A stretch of DNA of 64,000 bases from G963662265 sp963668545 (GCA_963668545.1 OY764868.1:2232001-2296000); one strand, 5' to 3'; counted from the first letter of the stretch, positions 26,656-36,026 are shown. Notes: generated by a model from the letters alone, not told the origin. Program-made: numbers and translations.

Positions 26656-28101
26656 ATGTTTATCATAAAAAGCAAAATATCTTTATCAATATTATCAGCA
26701 ATTATTGTAGGCGCATTTCTATTCTCCAACCTGTTTTCCTATTTTTCCACAAAAAAAAGTCTTCTCGAAGAAATAAGGAATTCATCACTTCCTCTGTTAA
26801 GTGAGAATATATACTCAGAAATTCACAGATCATTATCACTGCCTCTGAATGTTACATCAGCCATGTCGCAGGATTCATTTCTGATAAACTGGATAACAGA
26901 TGGAGAAGAAAACCCGGACAGGATAAGGCAGTATCTGAAAAATATAAAGGAAAAAAATAATTTCTTTTCATCTTTTTATGTATCAGAAATTACCGGCAGC
27001 TATTATTACTATGACGGTATCCTTAAAAAAATAAGCAGGGAAGATCCCCATGATATCTGGTATTATAATTTTACAGAAAGCGGGAAGGATATTGACCTGG
27101 ATGTTGATACAGATGAAGCAAGCAGCGGTGTACTTACAATTTTTATAAATAATAAGGTAAGAGATTTTGAAGGTAATTTTATCGGAGTAACAGGTGTCGG
27201 TATCCGTCTTGATAAAATTGCAGATGCATTAAGAGAAAAAAAGGATAAATATAACAGAAAAGTTTATCTTGTTGATGAAACCGGAACAGTGCAGGTTCAT
27301 ACAGATATTGAACTTGTGGAAAAAATAAATATTTATGATGCACCGGGTATCAGAAATATAGCAGCTGAACTGATGAAATTTGTTGAGAGTCCTGTTGACA
27401 ACACTTATCAGCTTGGATCGGAAAATATAATTGTAAGTTCCAGATATATACCTGAACTTGGCTGGCATGTAATTGCAGAGCAGACAGAAGAAAGCAGCTA
27501 CCATAATGTTAAGAAAAATCTGTATCTGAATCTTCTTCTCATGGTTTTTGTGGCAGCATTGCTGTTTATTATCAGTTCTTTTATATTGAAGAATTTTAAA
27601 AAGGAAATGGAATTCATTGCAGGCACAGATGATCTTACCGGAACTGCAAACAGAAGAGAACTCATAAAACAGTATAATTTGTTTAGATACAGATCTGAAA
27701 GATATGATACACAGTTTTCATTAATAATGATTGATTTAGACAATTTCAAGGAAATCAACGATAATTATGGACATCTTGCAGGTGACAGAATATTAAAATC
27801 AATTGCAGAAATAGTTAAATCCGAAATAAGGCCGGTTGATGTCCTGAGCAGATGGGGCGGTGATGAATTTGTGATACTTCTTGAATCTTCCATCAAAGAG
27901 GCATCCCTTACTGCTGAGAGAATAAAAAATGCATTCAGAAGCATTGCAATTGGAGCAGAATCAAATCAGGTAAATGTAACTGTCAGTATGGGTATTACAG
28001 AGTATGAGAAGGAAGAGACTCTTGAGGAATTAACCAGAAAAGCTGATTATGCATTATACCAGTCAAAAGAGAACGGGAAAAACTGCATTACCCTAAAGTA
28101 A
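26656..28101 (+). CDS. Diguanylate cyclase with periplasmic Cache sensor
   Basis: This 481-residue protein has helix 1 at about 6-28, a Cache-type sensor (about 35-285: GTGVGI-like GVTGVGIRLDKIADAL, LVDETGTVQVHTD), helix 2 at about 292-312, and a GGDEF domain (about 320-480) with RWGGDEF intact. AGGAAGGGG lies just before the ATG. It would turn an external small-molecule signal into c-di-GMP. Confidence 0.9.
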   Translation: MFIIKSKISLSILSAIIVGAFLFSNLFSYFSTKKSLLEEIRNSSLPLLSENIYSEIHRSLSLPLNVTSAMSQDSFLINWITDGEENPDRIRQYLKNIKEKNNFFSSFYVSEITGSYYYYDGILKKISREDPHDIWYYNFTESGKDIDLDVDTDEASSGVLTIFINNKVRDFEGNFIGVTGVGIRLDKIADALREKKDKYNRKVYLVDETGTVQVHTDIELVEKINIYDAPGIRNIAAELMKFVESPVDNTYQLGSENIIVSSRYIPELGWHVIAEQTEESSYHNVKKNLYLNLLLMVFVAALLFIISSFILKNFKKEMEFIAGTDDLTGTANRRELIKQYNLFRYRSERYDTQFSLIMIDLDNFKEINDNYGHLAGDRILKSIAEIVKSEIRPVDVLSRWGGDEFVILLESSIKEASLTAERIKNAFRSIAIGAESNQVNVTVSMGITEYEKEETLEELTRKADYALYQSKENGKNCITLK

Positions 28102-28106
28102 TCTGA

Positions 28107-28241
28107 TTATTGTTCAAAATACTTTTTAACAATTACACCTGCCCTGCTGTCTTCCCTGACAGCTTCAATTATACCTCTGTTGATATAAGCTTTAACACCG
28201 GTTTTTGTAACAGCAGCAAGATCAATCCTTCCTGACAATCA
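28107..28241 (-). pseudogene. C-terminal remnant of a solute-binding protein gene
   Basis: On the minus strand a 43-codon open stretch, bounded upstream by a TGA, reads LSGRIDLAAV near its start and ends VKKYFEQ. LSGRIDL also occurs in the second lobe of the intact binding protein at 8083-8835, and similar GRID motifs occur at 5149. There is no start codon context, so I read it as a decayed copy. Nothing else is seen in 28102-28370. Confidence 0.45.
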
Positions 28242-28370
28242 TCCGGTACCGGTAAAAGCCGAATTAAAAGCAAAACACATTATATACAGTGTTCGAAAAC
28301 CGCAACCCGGAAACTTTCACGTAGAAAAAGTGCATCACAAGGCGGTCTTTACTTCATTAAAATCAGGCTG

Positions 28371-29735
28371 TTATACTACCGGGAAGCTGTGCCCTGTGAG
28401 GGTGTTAACTACCCTGTCAACTTTTTTTGTTTGATCAATAATAAAGCTGTCAATCCTCTCTTTTTCTGCCCTGGCAGCATCAAGGTTAAGGTTTCCGGTA
28501 GTTCCTTCATATGTCCTTGATGCAATAACTTCTTCGGGATCTTCATCAACAAGCTTTTCTATGTTAAGACCCACTTCCCTGTATGCATCCCGGAAACTCA
28601 TCCCCTTCCCTACAAGGCGGATAGCCTCGTCTGTTGCATATATCTCGGGAATAAATCCCTTTTTAAGATTCTGCCTGTGAACTTCTATCTTTGAGACTGT
28701 AAGCGACATAATTGTAATAGAGTCGAATGCAGTATCCATTGCCTTCATAAGAGGCTCTTTTGTTTCCTGAAAATCCCTGTTATATCCTGTAGGGAGGGAT
28801 CTGATTACATTTTTAATCTGGACAGAAGCAGCTGAAACTGATGCAGATTTTGCCCTTAACAGTTCAAGAGCATCAGGGTTTTTCTTCTGAGGCATTATGC
28901 TTGACCCTGAACAGAGCGTTGCGGGGAGACTGAAATACCCGAACTCGGGCATTGAATATATTATCAGGTCCTGCGCCATCTTGCTTAAGGAAAGAGTTAT
29001 CTGGTCAAGAGAGTCAATAATCATTGATTCTATCTTTCCCCGGGCATTGTTGCAGTAGAGGACATTGTTCTGGACCTTTTCAAATCCGAGGAGTTCAGCT
29101 GTCATCTTCCTGTCAAGGGGAAGCGGAACACCATAGCTTGCAGCAGCTCCGAGCGGGGACTGGTTGTTGATATGGTATGAAGCTTCAAGCATTTTCTGAC
29201 AGTCTGCAAGTTCCTCTGCAAATGCTCCCGCCCAGAGTCCGACTGAAGAGGGCATGGCAATCTGCATGTGGGTCCTTCCCGGCATGGGAACATCGGAGTA
29301 TTTCTCTGCCATATCTATAAGATTTCCAATGAGAACAGACAGGGCTTCAGTTATCCTGAGTATTTTGGAACGGGAGAAAAACCTGATTGCAGTAAGGACC
29401 TGGTCATTTCTTGACCTTCCTGTATGTATCTTTTTACCGGCCTCCCCCAGTTTTTCTGTCAGATAGCCTTCAATTGCTGTATGGCAGTCTTCATCTGACA
29501 GCTTTATCTCAAAACCGCCTTTTGTCCATGCTTCCATTATCTCGACAAGGCTGTGCCTTAAACTGTCAAACTCATCATAGCTTAAAACCTTTATTGAACT
29601 CAGCATTTTTGCATGAGCAATGCTTGAAAGACAGTCAGACATTACAAGTGAATTATCAAGTATATAATCAATTCCTACTGTAAATCTTTCAACTACTGAA
29701 TCAAGTGTATAGTTTTTCTGCCATAATTTTGCCAC
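28371..29735 (-). CDS. argH: Argininosuccinate lyase
   Basis: This 454-residue enzyme carries out the last step of arginine synthesis, argininosuccinate to arginine and fumarate. The fumarase-superfamily signature GSSIMPQKKNPD (catalytic Ser loop) is intact, as are TGRSRNDQV and GRTHMQIAMPSS. The start is GTG at 29735 (fMet-Ala-Lys-Leu); the nearby ATG is in another frame. No other arginine gene is present in the window. Confidence 0.95.
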   Translation of the reverse strand: MAKLWQKNYTLDSVVERFTVGIDYILDNSLVMSDCLSSIAHAKMLSSIKVLSYDEFDSLRHSLVEIMEAWTKGGFEIKLSDEDCHTAIEGYLTEKLGEAGKKIHTGRSRNDQVLTAIRFFSRSKILRITEALSVLIGNLIDMAEKYSDVPMPGRTHMQIAMPSSVGLWAGAFAEELADCQKMLEASYHINNQSPLGAAASYGVPLPLDRKMTAELLGFEKVQNNVLYCNNARGKIESMIIDSLDQITLSLSKMAQDLIIYSMPEFGYFSLPATLCSGSSIMPQKKNPDALELLRAKSASVSAASVQIKNVIRSLPTGYNRDFQETKEPLMKAMDTAFDSITIMSLTVSKIEVHRQNLKKGFIPEIYATDEAIRLVGKGMSFRDAYREVGLNIEKLVDEDPEEVIASRTYEGTTGNLNLDAARAEKERIDSFIIDQTKKVDRVVNTLTGHSFPVV

Positions 29736-29819
29736 TTCTCAAGGCCCCCTTGTTTAACGATGCCTCAAGAGTGGCATAAAAACAGCTATTTTTCAATATA
29801 ACCTGACAAATAGATTTCG

Positions 29820-30428
29820 CTAGAAAGTCATTCCTGCGCCAATAATCAATGAAAAACCATTCCCTGCATCAATAATGTTAGTATAGTCTTCGGGATTATT
29901 ATTTAAAAAATTATAGTAAAGATCACCAGTAAATGAAAAAGCAAAATTCTCCGATATTCTCTTGTTAAATATACTTATTATACCTGCACCAAACTGTGTT
30001 CCAATATCACTATCTTCATTTATTGTTGTCCATCCGTAATGAATACCTGGTCCAATAAGCATTTCCCAGTTTTTCCCAATTTCATTTTTAAAAAGAATAC
30101 CTAGTTCCGAATCTGTTGTCACTCCATCAATATCAGGATCAATATCTGAACCCGATATACTTCCGAACATAGTAAAACCCAAATTCCCAGACAGATAAAG
30201 ATTAATTCTGTCTCCGAAAAGGAAAGATATATAAGGTCCCAGAAATCCTCCTGAATAATTAAAAGTTTCGTCAATTTCAATATCAGGAGAAGGATAATTA
30301 CTGATTGTATCTTTTAAGTGTAAATCATTCTCAAATAAATGTGTGTATTTGAGCCCAAAAGAAAAATCAAAACAGAAAACAACCATTGGAATAAATAATA
30401 AAAAGATGAGTAAAAACAATTTTTTCAT
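29820..30428 (-). CDS. Outer membrane beta-barrel protein
   Basis: This 202-residue exported protein has signal KKLFLLIFLLFIPMVVFC, followed by alternating strands (FSFGLKYTHLF, GPYISFLFG, AFSFTGDLYYNFL) and a terminal strand ending in Phe (LIIGAGMTF). That is typical of small eight- to ten-stranded barrels. AAGGAAG spaces correctly to the second ATG (30428), not the first (30434). Codons are more AT-rich than in the neighbours, which could mean transfer or low expression. Confidence 0.72.
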   Translation of the reverse strand: MKKLFLLIFLLFIPMVVFCFDFSFGLKYTHLFENDLHLKDTISNYPSPDIEIDETFNYSGGFLGPYISFLFGDRINLYLSGNLGFTMFGSISGSDIDPDIDGVTTDSELGILFKNEIGKNWEMLIGPGIHYGWTTINEDSDIGTQFGAGIISIFNKRISENFAFSFTGDLYYNFLNNNPEDYTNIIDAGNGFSLIIGAGMTF

Positions 30429-30474
30429 AAACATACTTCCTTAATAAATACTTTTTATAATAACAGCTTATCCG

Positions 30475-30514
30475 CTGTTGCGTTATATGTCAATTAAAAC
30501 ATATAGCGCAACAG
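30475..30514. repeat. 16-base inverted repeat upstream of the outer membrane protein gene
   Basis: The arms 30475-30490 and 30499-30514 pair at 15 of 16 positions, the exception being a G-T wobble, around 8 bases. On the minus strand TTGACA (30487-30492) lies inside the repeat at a promoter-like distance from the downstream gene. No T-run follows, so it is not a simple terminator for clpB. An operator over a promoter is the best reading. Confidence 0.5.
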
Positions 30515-30550
30515 TTATTGGAAATATTTAAATTTAAATATTTACATTAT

Positions 30551-33127
30551 CTATTTTTTCCGGAATACAAGTGATCCATTATCTGCATCTACAAGAATAG
30601 TGTCTCCTTCCACAAAGCTTCCCTTGAGTATATCCTTTGCAAGCGGGTTCTGTATCATGTTCTGTACAGTCCTTTTAAGGGGTCTTGCCCCGAATGCAGG
30701 ATCATATCCTTCATCTGCAAGTATTTTTCTGGCATCTTCAGAAACTTCTATGCTGAATTTCCTTGCATTAAGCCGTTTGACAAGCTTTCCGATCTCAATA
30801 TCCACAATCATGCTTATCTGTTCACGCCCCAGCCTGTTGAACATTATAATTTCATCAATCCTGTTCAGGAATTCCGGCTTGAACCTTGACTTCAGAAGTT
30901 CTGAAACAGCAGCTTCCGCTTCCTTAAGGTCCTCCTTCTGGAGAATGAACTCGCTTCCGAGGTTGCTGGTCATGATTATTATTGTGTTCTTGAAATCAAC
31001 AACCCTGCCCTGTCCGTCTGTAAGGCGTCCGTCATCAAGCAGCTGAAGCATTACATTGAAAACATCGGAATGGGCCTTTTCAATCTCGTCAAAGAGTATT
31101 ACAGAATAAGGCCTTCTCCTTACAGCTTCTGTTAGCTGTCCCCCCTGGTCATAACCCACGTATCCGGGAGGCGCCCCGATAAGTCGTGAGACAGTATGTT
31201 TTTCCATATACTCGCTCATATCAATACGGGTCAGGGCATGTTCATCATTGAAAAGAAAATCTGCAAGAGTCTTTGCAAGCTCTGTCTTTCCCACCCCGGT
31301 CGGGCCTATAAATATGAATGATCCCAGAGGCCTTCCCTCTTCGGAGAGCCCTGTCTTGTTTCTTCTTATTGCATCAGAAATTGCATTTATTGCTGTCTCC
31401 TGACCGACAACCCTCTTTTCCAGTAATTCTTCAAGCCTGAGATATTTCTGCATTTCAGAAGAAAGCATCTTTGAAACAGGAATACCTGTCCATGTCGATA
31501 CAACTTTTGCAATATCCTCTTCCCCAACAGCTTCCTGAAGCAGTGTGCTTTCTGACTGTATATTCTCAAGCTCCTTTCCCTTCGCTTCAAGGGCAGCCTG
31601 GGCCTGGGGAAGTAGACCGTGTTTTATTTCCGCAGCCTTTGAAAGGTTTCCCTCCCTCTCATAACGGGTCTCTTCAATTCTGAGGTCCTCAATCTTCTGT
31701 TTAAATTCCCTTATCTGCTCAATTACAGATTTCTCATTCCTCCACTGAAGCTGCATTGCATCCCGCTTTGTTTTAAGGTCGGCAAGTTCCCTTTCAATAC
31801 TGGCCGTCCTCTCCTTTGATGCGGGATCATCCTCTTTTGAAAGGGCCTGTTTCTCAATATTAAGCTGAAGTATCTTTCTCTCTGTCTGGTCAAGTTCTGT
31901 AGGCTGACTTTCAATTTCCATCTTCAGACGGCTTGCAGCCTCATCTACAAGGTCAATTGCCTTGTCAGGGAGAAAGCGCGATGTAATATACCTGTCAGAC
32001 AGCATTGCTGCCGCAATAATTGCCTCATCCTTGATTCTCACCCCGTGATGTATTTCATACCTCTCTTTCAGGCCCCTGAGGATAGCAATTGAATCCTCAA
32101 CACTGGGTTCCTTTGTGAGAACTGTCTGAAACCTTCTCTCAAAGGCAGCATCTTTTTCTATATGTTTTCTGTATTCATCAAGTGTTGTCGCGCCTATACA
32201 CTTGAGTTCACCGCGGGCAAGGGCAGGCTTTAACAGGTTTGAAGCGTCCATGGCCCCTTCGGCTGCCCCTGCGCCTACAAGTGTATGAAGCTCATCAATG
32301 AAAAGGATGATTTTACCGTCACTCTCAGCTATCTCATGGATTACAGCCTTCAGCCTTTCTTCAAACTCGCCCCTGAATTTGGCGCCCGCTACAAGTGCAC
32401 CCATATCAAGCGCGAGAAGCTGCTTGTTCTTGAGAGAATCAGGGACATCTCCTGAAACAATACGTCTTGCAAGACCTTCTGCAATAGCAGTTTTTCCGAC
32501 CCCCGGTTCACCTATAAGGACAGGATTGTTTTTTGTCCTTCTTGAAAGGACCTGCATAACACGCCTTATCTCCTCATCCCTTCCTATGACAGGATCAAGT
32601 TTTTCCTTCCGTGCAAGTACTGTAAGGTCGCGGCAGTATTTTTCAAGGGTACGGAACTTGTTTTCAGGGGTCTGGTCTGTTACCCTCTGATTTCCCCTTA
32701 TTGCGACCAGCGTTTTCATCACACTGTCTTTATCAATTTCTGCAGTTCGCAGTATATGTGCCGCATCTGTATTGGATTCAATAACTGCAATAAAAATATG
32801 CTCTGTGCTTATATATTCATCTTTGAGATTGCCGGCAATTACTTCGGCTTTATTGAATATTCTGCTCACCTCGGGGGAAAAATGGATCTGTGCTGAATCC
32901 CCGTATACCGAAGGTTTTGACTGAAGCTTCCTTTCAATATCGCTTTTCAGCATTTCCCGGTTTACTCCCAGCTTGTCTATCAGAGGGGGTATAATCCCCT
33001 CCTGCTGTGAAACAAGTGCAAGAAGAACATGCTCCGGTTCTATTGCCGAGTGGTTGTATTTGTAGGAAAGCGTTTCCGCGTCCTGAATAATTTCCTGGGC
33101 TTTAACAGTAAGTCTGTCTGATCTCAT
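30551..33127 (-). CDS. clpB: ATP-dependent disaggregase ClpB
   Basis: This 858-residue Hsp100 chaperone dissolves protein aggregates with DnaK. It has an N-domain (1-145), AAA1 with GEPGVGKT (about 199), a coiled-coil middle domain (about 400-525) and AAA2 with GPTGVGKT (about 600), GYVGYDQGG and a final D2 small domain. The start is ATG 33127 with GGAG seven bases before; an in-frame upstream ATG would add 13 residues without a ribosome site. No CIRCE element is visible upstream. Confidence 0.96.
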   Translation of the reverse strand: MRSDRLTVKAQEIIQDAETLSYKYNHSAIEPEHVLLALVSQQEGIIPPLIDKLGVNREMLKSDIERKLQSKPSVYGDSAQIHFSPEVSRIFNKAEVIAGNLKDEYISTEHIFIAVIESNTDAAHILRTAEIDKDSVMKTLVAIRGNQRVTDQTPENKFRTLEKYCRDLTVLARKEKLDPVIGRDEEIRRVMQVLSRRTKNNPVLIGEPGVGKTAIAEGLARRIVSGDVPDSLKNKQLLALDMGALVAGAKFRGEFEERLKAVIHEIAESDGKIILFIDELHTLVGAGAAEGAMDASNLLKPALARGELKCIGATTLDEYRKHIEKDAAFERRFQTVLTKEPSVEDSIAILRGLKERYEIHHGVRIKDEAIIAAAMLSDRYITSRFLPDKAIDLVDEAASRLKMEIESQPTELDQTERKILQLNIEKQALSKEDDPASKERTASIERELADLKTKRDAMQLQWRNEKSVIEQIREFKQKIEDLRIEETRYEREGNLSKAAEIKHGLLPQAQAALEAKGKELENIQSESTLLQEAVGEEDIAKVVSTWTGIPVSKMLSSEMQKYLRLEELLEKRVVGQETAINAISDAIRRNKTGLSEEGRPLGSFIFIGPTGVGKTELAKTLADFLFNDEHALTRIDMSEYMEKHTVSRLIGAPPGYVGYDQGGQLTEAVRRRPYSVILFDEIEKAHSDVFNVMLQLLDDGRLTDGQGRVVDFKNTIIIMTSNLGSEFILQKEDLKEAEAAVSELLKSRFKPEFLNRIDEIIMFNRLGREQISMIVDIEIGKLVKRLNARKFSIEVSEDARKILADEGYDPAFGARPLKRTVQNMIQNPLAKDILKGSFVEGDTILVDADNGSLVFRKK

Positions 33128-33403
33128 TATTTTCTCCGTTACTTTTAGAATTTCAGGGTTCCGCATTATGCAGCCCGATATATATTACCCTTCCGGCAGC
33201 TGTATAAGGGGATGATCCCTTTATCATACTGCTCCTGGTTCTGTCTTGCCTTCAGGAATAAAATAATAATACTTCAGCTGAACAGTCAATCAGATTCTTC
33301 TTTTCATAATAATCACTCTGATTATATATTAACAGGGTATTAATTTTCATGACAGCGAATTTAAATATTGCCTTTTAGGATAAGCTGTAATAATCTGTTT
33401 TCT

Positions 33404-34057
33404 ATGACACGATTACTTACAAACCTTGCCATATCATCATTTTTTGCAGTAGCAGCAGCATTTCTGCTTATCAGGATCTATAAAAAGGAAAATATAAGAC
33501 CTGCAGAAGTGTGGGGAGCAGTACTTATAGGTATTTTTGCAATTTTCCCGGCAAGTCTCATAGAAATTACTATAACATTGTATACAACAGGACTCAGGGG
33601 AATCCTTAAAAACCTGTTTCATGCATTCATTACAGCAGCCTTTGTAGAGGAACTTATAAAATTTCTTTTTATCAAACTCATATTCTATATAAGAAAACCT
33701 GACACCAGAATCAAAGGGATAATTACAGCTGTTTCGGTAGGGCTCGGATTCGCCCTGCTGGAAAATATAATGTACAGTTTCGATTCTTCCTGGATTGTCA
33801 TTGTAAGATGCCTTTCCGCAGTTCCGCTACACCTTATCACAACAGGTATTCTGGGATATTACCTTTACTACTCAGAAGATGAATATCCAAATGCAGGTAT
33901 CAGGGGATTTGCTGAAGCATTTATAATTCACGGTATATATGACTTTCTTATTTCACTTGCATCTGCTGTATCATTGCTGGCGGTTCCTCTGCTTGCAGCA
34001 TCATCTTTCAGGTTCAGAAATATTATAAAAAAAAAGCATCTGAATAACCAGAAATAA
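33404..34057 (+). CDS. PrsW-family intramembrane protease
   Basis: This 217-residue protein has about seven membrane helices. The expected motifs are present: AAFVEELIKF (the EE pair), GFALLENIMY, a His in SAVPLHLI, and IIHGIYDF. In Bacillus the family cleaves an anti-sigma factor at site 1; the target here is unknown. I start at ATG 33404; a TTG at 33368 lacks a ribosome site. Confidence 0.78.
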   Translation: MTRLLTNLAISSFFAVAAAFLLIRIYKKENIRPAEVWGAVLIGIFAIFPASLIEITITLYTTGLRGILKNLFHAFITAAFVEELIKFLFIKLIFYIRKPDTRIKGIITAVSVGLGFALLENIMYSFDSSWIVIVRCLSAVPLHLITTGILGYYLYYSEDEYPNAGIRGFAEAFIIHGIYDFLISLASAVSLLAVPLLAASSFRFRNIIKKKHLNNQK

Positions 34058-34083
34058 AATCTGTCTGTTAAACAGGCAGATTC
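34058..34083 (-). terminator. Terminator between convergent protease and efflux genes
   Basis: The arms 34058-34067 and 34073-34082 form a 10-base stem with one wobble and a 5-base loop. On the minus strand TTTTATTT follows, fitting termination of the efflux permease gene, which ends at 34097. Confidence 0.65.
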
Positions 34084-34096
34084 AGTAAACAATTAT

Positions 34097-35422
34097 TCAG
34101 TCAACCACTTTATACCCAACAGCTTCAACTGCCGCTATAATATCATCCAGTTTATAATTGCCGTCAAGTTCCAGATTATTCTCTTCAAGGTTGACTTTAA
34201 CTTTTTTTACCCCATCAACACTGCCTACTGCATTTTCAACATTGGCAGCACAGTGGTGGCATGACATGCCTGAAATATTCAGTTTTTCCATTTTAATATT
34301 CTCCCCGTTTTTTTCAGTAATACAGAGACCTTCCGAAGAACAGCATCCGCAGCTGCTTTCTGCACCTGCTTCACAGCTGTCCCTTGAGAACCTGAATTTC
34401 AGTTTTCTGTAAAAAGCCATCAGGAGCAGTACAAGGAACAGTCCTGATGCAGCATATGATACTGCCTGCCTGAACATGGAGGAATGTCCGGCATGCTCCA
34501 TAACTCCCGGAATATATGAAACAAGATCTGTATATCTATAAAAGAGGTTAATCACATATCCTGCAATAATGCTTCCAGTGATAATGGAACCCAGGTAAAT
34601 GACAGTCTGCTTCCTCCCAAGCACTTTCATCAATACAGCAAGAGATGCAGCATTTGTGGCTGGACCTGCAATAAGAAATACATATGCAGCACCGGGAGAT
34701 ATTCCCTTTGCAATAAGCGCAACTGCTATCGGGATGCTTGATGTTGAACAGATATAAAGCGGTATTCCGATTATTATCATGAAAATCATCCCCGGAAGAC
34801 CGTCAGCTACAAAAGACCCTGTAAAGAAATTGTCAGGTATCAGAAACGATATAATACCTGCCAGAAGCAGCCCCACAACAAACTGGCTTGCTATATCATC
34901 CACAAATTCAACAAAAGCATAACTGCTGAACTTCCTGGCTTTTTCCCTGAACCCTTTCAGACTGCTTACTTCATCTATCTCAAAGGTCTTTGTGCTTTTT
35001 TCATCAGAATGATCAAAAACAAGGCTCATAAAACCGCCCCACATGCCTGTCAGCAGGGCAGCAAGCGGCCTGAACACAGCAAAAAAAGGACCCAGCATTC
35101 CGTATGTTGCAATTATGCTGTCCACCCCTGTCTGGGGAGTTGATATAAGAAATGACATTGCAGCTGGTTTTGAAGCACCCGCCTGTTTAAGGTACACAGT
35201 TGTGGGAACAACACCGCATGAACAGAGCGGCAGGGGCACTCCGAAAAGAGATGCCTTGAATATTGATGAAAGGGTGTGCCCCCCTATATGCCTTGCCACG
35301 TACTTTTTGTTTACATAAACAGATAACAGACCTGCTATAATTACACCGAACAGGATATAAGGTGTCATTTCAAGAAAAAGAGCAGCTGTTTCAGCCATAA
35401 TCCCATTTATTATTTTTATCAA
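34097..35422 (-). CDS. SO_0444-type Cu/Zn efflux permease with fused HMA domain
   Basis: This 441-residue protein has eight or more membrane helices of the COG0701 permease type with PLCSCGVVPTTVYL, then a Cys-rich linker (SSCGCCSSEGLC), then a C-terminal heavy-metal-associated domain with GMSCHHCAANVE (about 375-441). The layout matches the SO_0444 family, which exports copper or zinc. It lies 3 bases after an ArsR repressor gene that has Zn-type ligands, so regulation by metal is very likely. Confidence 0.85.
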   Translation of the reverse strand: MIKIINGIMAETAALFLEMTPYILFGVIIAGLLSVYVNKKYVARHIGGHTLSSIFKASLFGVPLPLCSCGVVPTTVYLKQAGASKPAAMSFLISTPQTGVDSIIATYGMLGPFFAVFRPLAALLTGMWGGFMSLVFDHSDEKSTKTFEIDEVSSLKGFREKARKFSSYAFVEFVDDIASQFVVGLLLAGIISFLIPDNFFTGSFVADGLPGMIFMIIIGIPLYICSTSSIPIAVALIAKGISPGAAYVFLIAGPATNAASLAVLMKVLGRKQTVIYLGSIITGSIIAGYVINLFYRYTDLVSYIPGVMEHAGHSSMFRQAVSYAASGLFLVLLLMAFYRKLKFRFSRDSCEAGAESSCGCCSSEGLCITEKNGENIKMEKLNISGMSCHHCAANVENAVGSVDGVKKVKVNLEENNLELDGNYKLDDIIAAVEAVGYKVVD

Positions 35423-35425
35423 AAC

Positions 35426-35761
35426 CTACTCCTTAATATGCTCAAGACCTATCCTGAGTATTTCCTTTATGTGGTTGTCATTCAGTGAATAAAATACATG
35501 CTTTCCGTTTTTCCTGTATTTTACCAGCCTGCTCTGTCTGAGGATTTTCAGCTGGTGTGAAACTGCTGTCTGCTGCATATCAATAATATCTGCAATAACA
35601 TGAACGCACAGTTCCTTTCCGTCAAGAATTGACAGTATCTTAAGCCGCGTAGGATCACCGAATACCCTGAAAAATTCCGACAGGTCCTGTGTTTCTTCAT
35701 CCACAGGAACAGATTCCTGCAGTTTTTTTATATCTGCATTACAATCATCTGTAATGTTCAT
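35426..35761 (-). CDS. ArsR/SmtB-family metal-sensing repressor
   Basis: This 111-residue winged-helix repressor has recognition helix QQTAVSHQLKILRQSRLV and wing RKNGKHVFYSL. An alpha-3 site Cys is seen in KELCVHV. At the C-terminal helix, DNHIKEILRIGLEHIKE supplies Asp and His residues in the spacing of the alpha-5 zinc site of CzrA-like sensors. It heads the operon with the efflux permease, and its operator lies at 35778-35799. Confidence 0.9.
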   Translation of the reverse strand: MNITDDCNADIKKLQESVPVDEETQDLSEFFRVFGDPTRLKILSILDGKELCVHVIADIIDMQQTAVSHQLKILRQSRLVKYRKNGKHVFYSLNDNHIKEILRIGLEHIKE

Positions 35762-35777
35762 AATTTTCCGCCTTTAT

Positions 35778-35799
35778 CATATGAATATCTATTCATATG
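35778..35799. promoter_or_regulatory. ArsR-type operator
   Basis: CATATGAATA and TATTCATATG form a perfect 10-2-10 inverted repeat, 16 bases before the arsR start. It closely resembles known ArsR/SmtB operators (ATATGAA...TTCATAT). A second, smaller repeat (TTACTAC/GTAGTAA, 35800-35818) and TTGACA on the minus strand (35830-35835) adjoin it. Confidence 0.82.
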
Positions 35800-35904
35800 T
35801 TACTACTTTCAGTAGTAATAATCAAGTCCTGTCAATGTTAAACAGGAATATAAATATAATTGATAACATTTTATCGTTTTAATACTTTTTCTTATGGTTC
35901 AGTG

Positions 35905-35933
35905 TTGACACAAATACTTAATATCTGTATATT
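35905..35933 (+). promoter_or_regulatory. Sigma-70-type promoter of the tRNA gene
   Basis: TTGACA (35905-35910) and TATATT (35928-35933) are exactly 17 bases apart. The predicted start of transcription, about 35940, is five bases before the tRNA. Confidence 0.85.
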
Positions 35934-35944
35934 AGTTTCAACGA

Positions 35945-36017
35945 CGCAGGGTAGAGCAGTTGGCAGCTCGTCGGGCTCATAACCCGGAGGTCAGAGGTTC
36001 GAGTCCTCTCCCTGCTA
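35945..36017 (+). tRNA. Initiator tRNA-fMet (CAT anticodon)
   Basis: This 73-base tRNA folds as a full cloverleaf: acceptor G2-C71 to G7-C66, D stem GAGC/GCTC, anticodon loop CTCATAA, and T arm AGAGG/CCTCT with TTCGAGT. Initiator features are three G-C pairs at the bottom of the anticodon stem (GGG/CCC), no Watson-Crick pair at 1-72 (C1 against T72) and A11-U24. CCA is not encoded. Confidence 0.93.
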
Positions 36018-36026
36018 AAAAGTACA

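Noticed and set aside
28242..28370. RNA gene in the gap after the cyclase gene
   Set aside because: Short GC-rich words occur, but no stable fold or promoter is seen.
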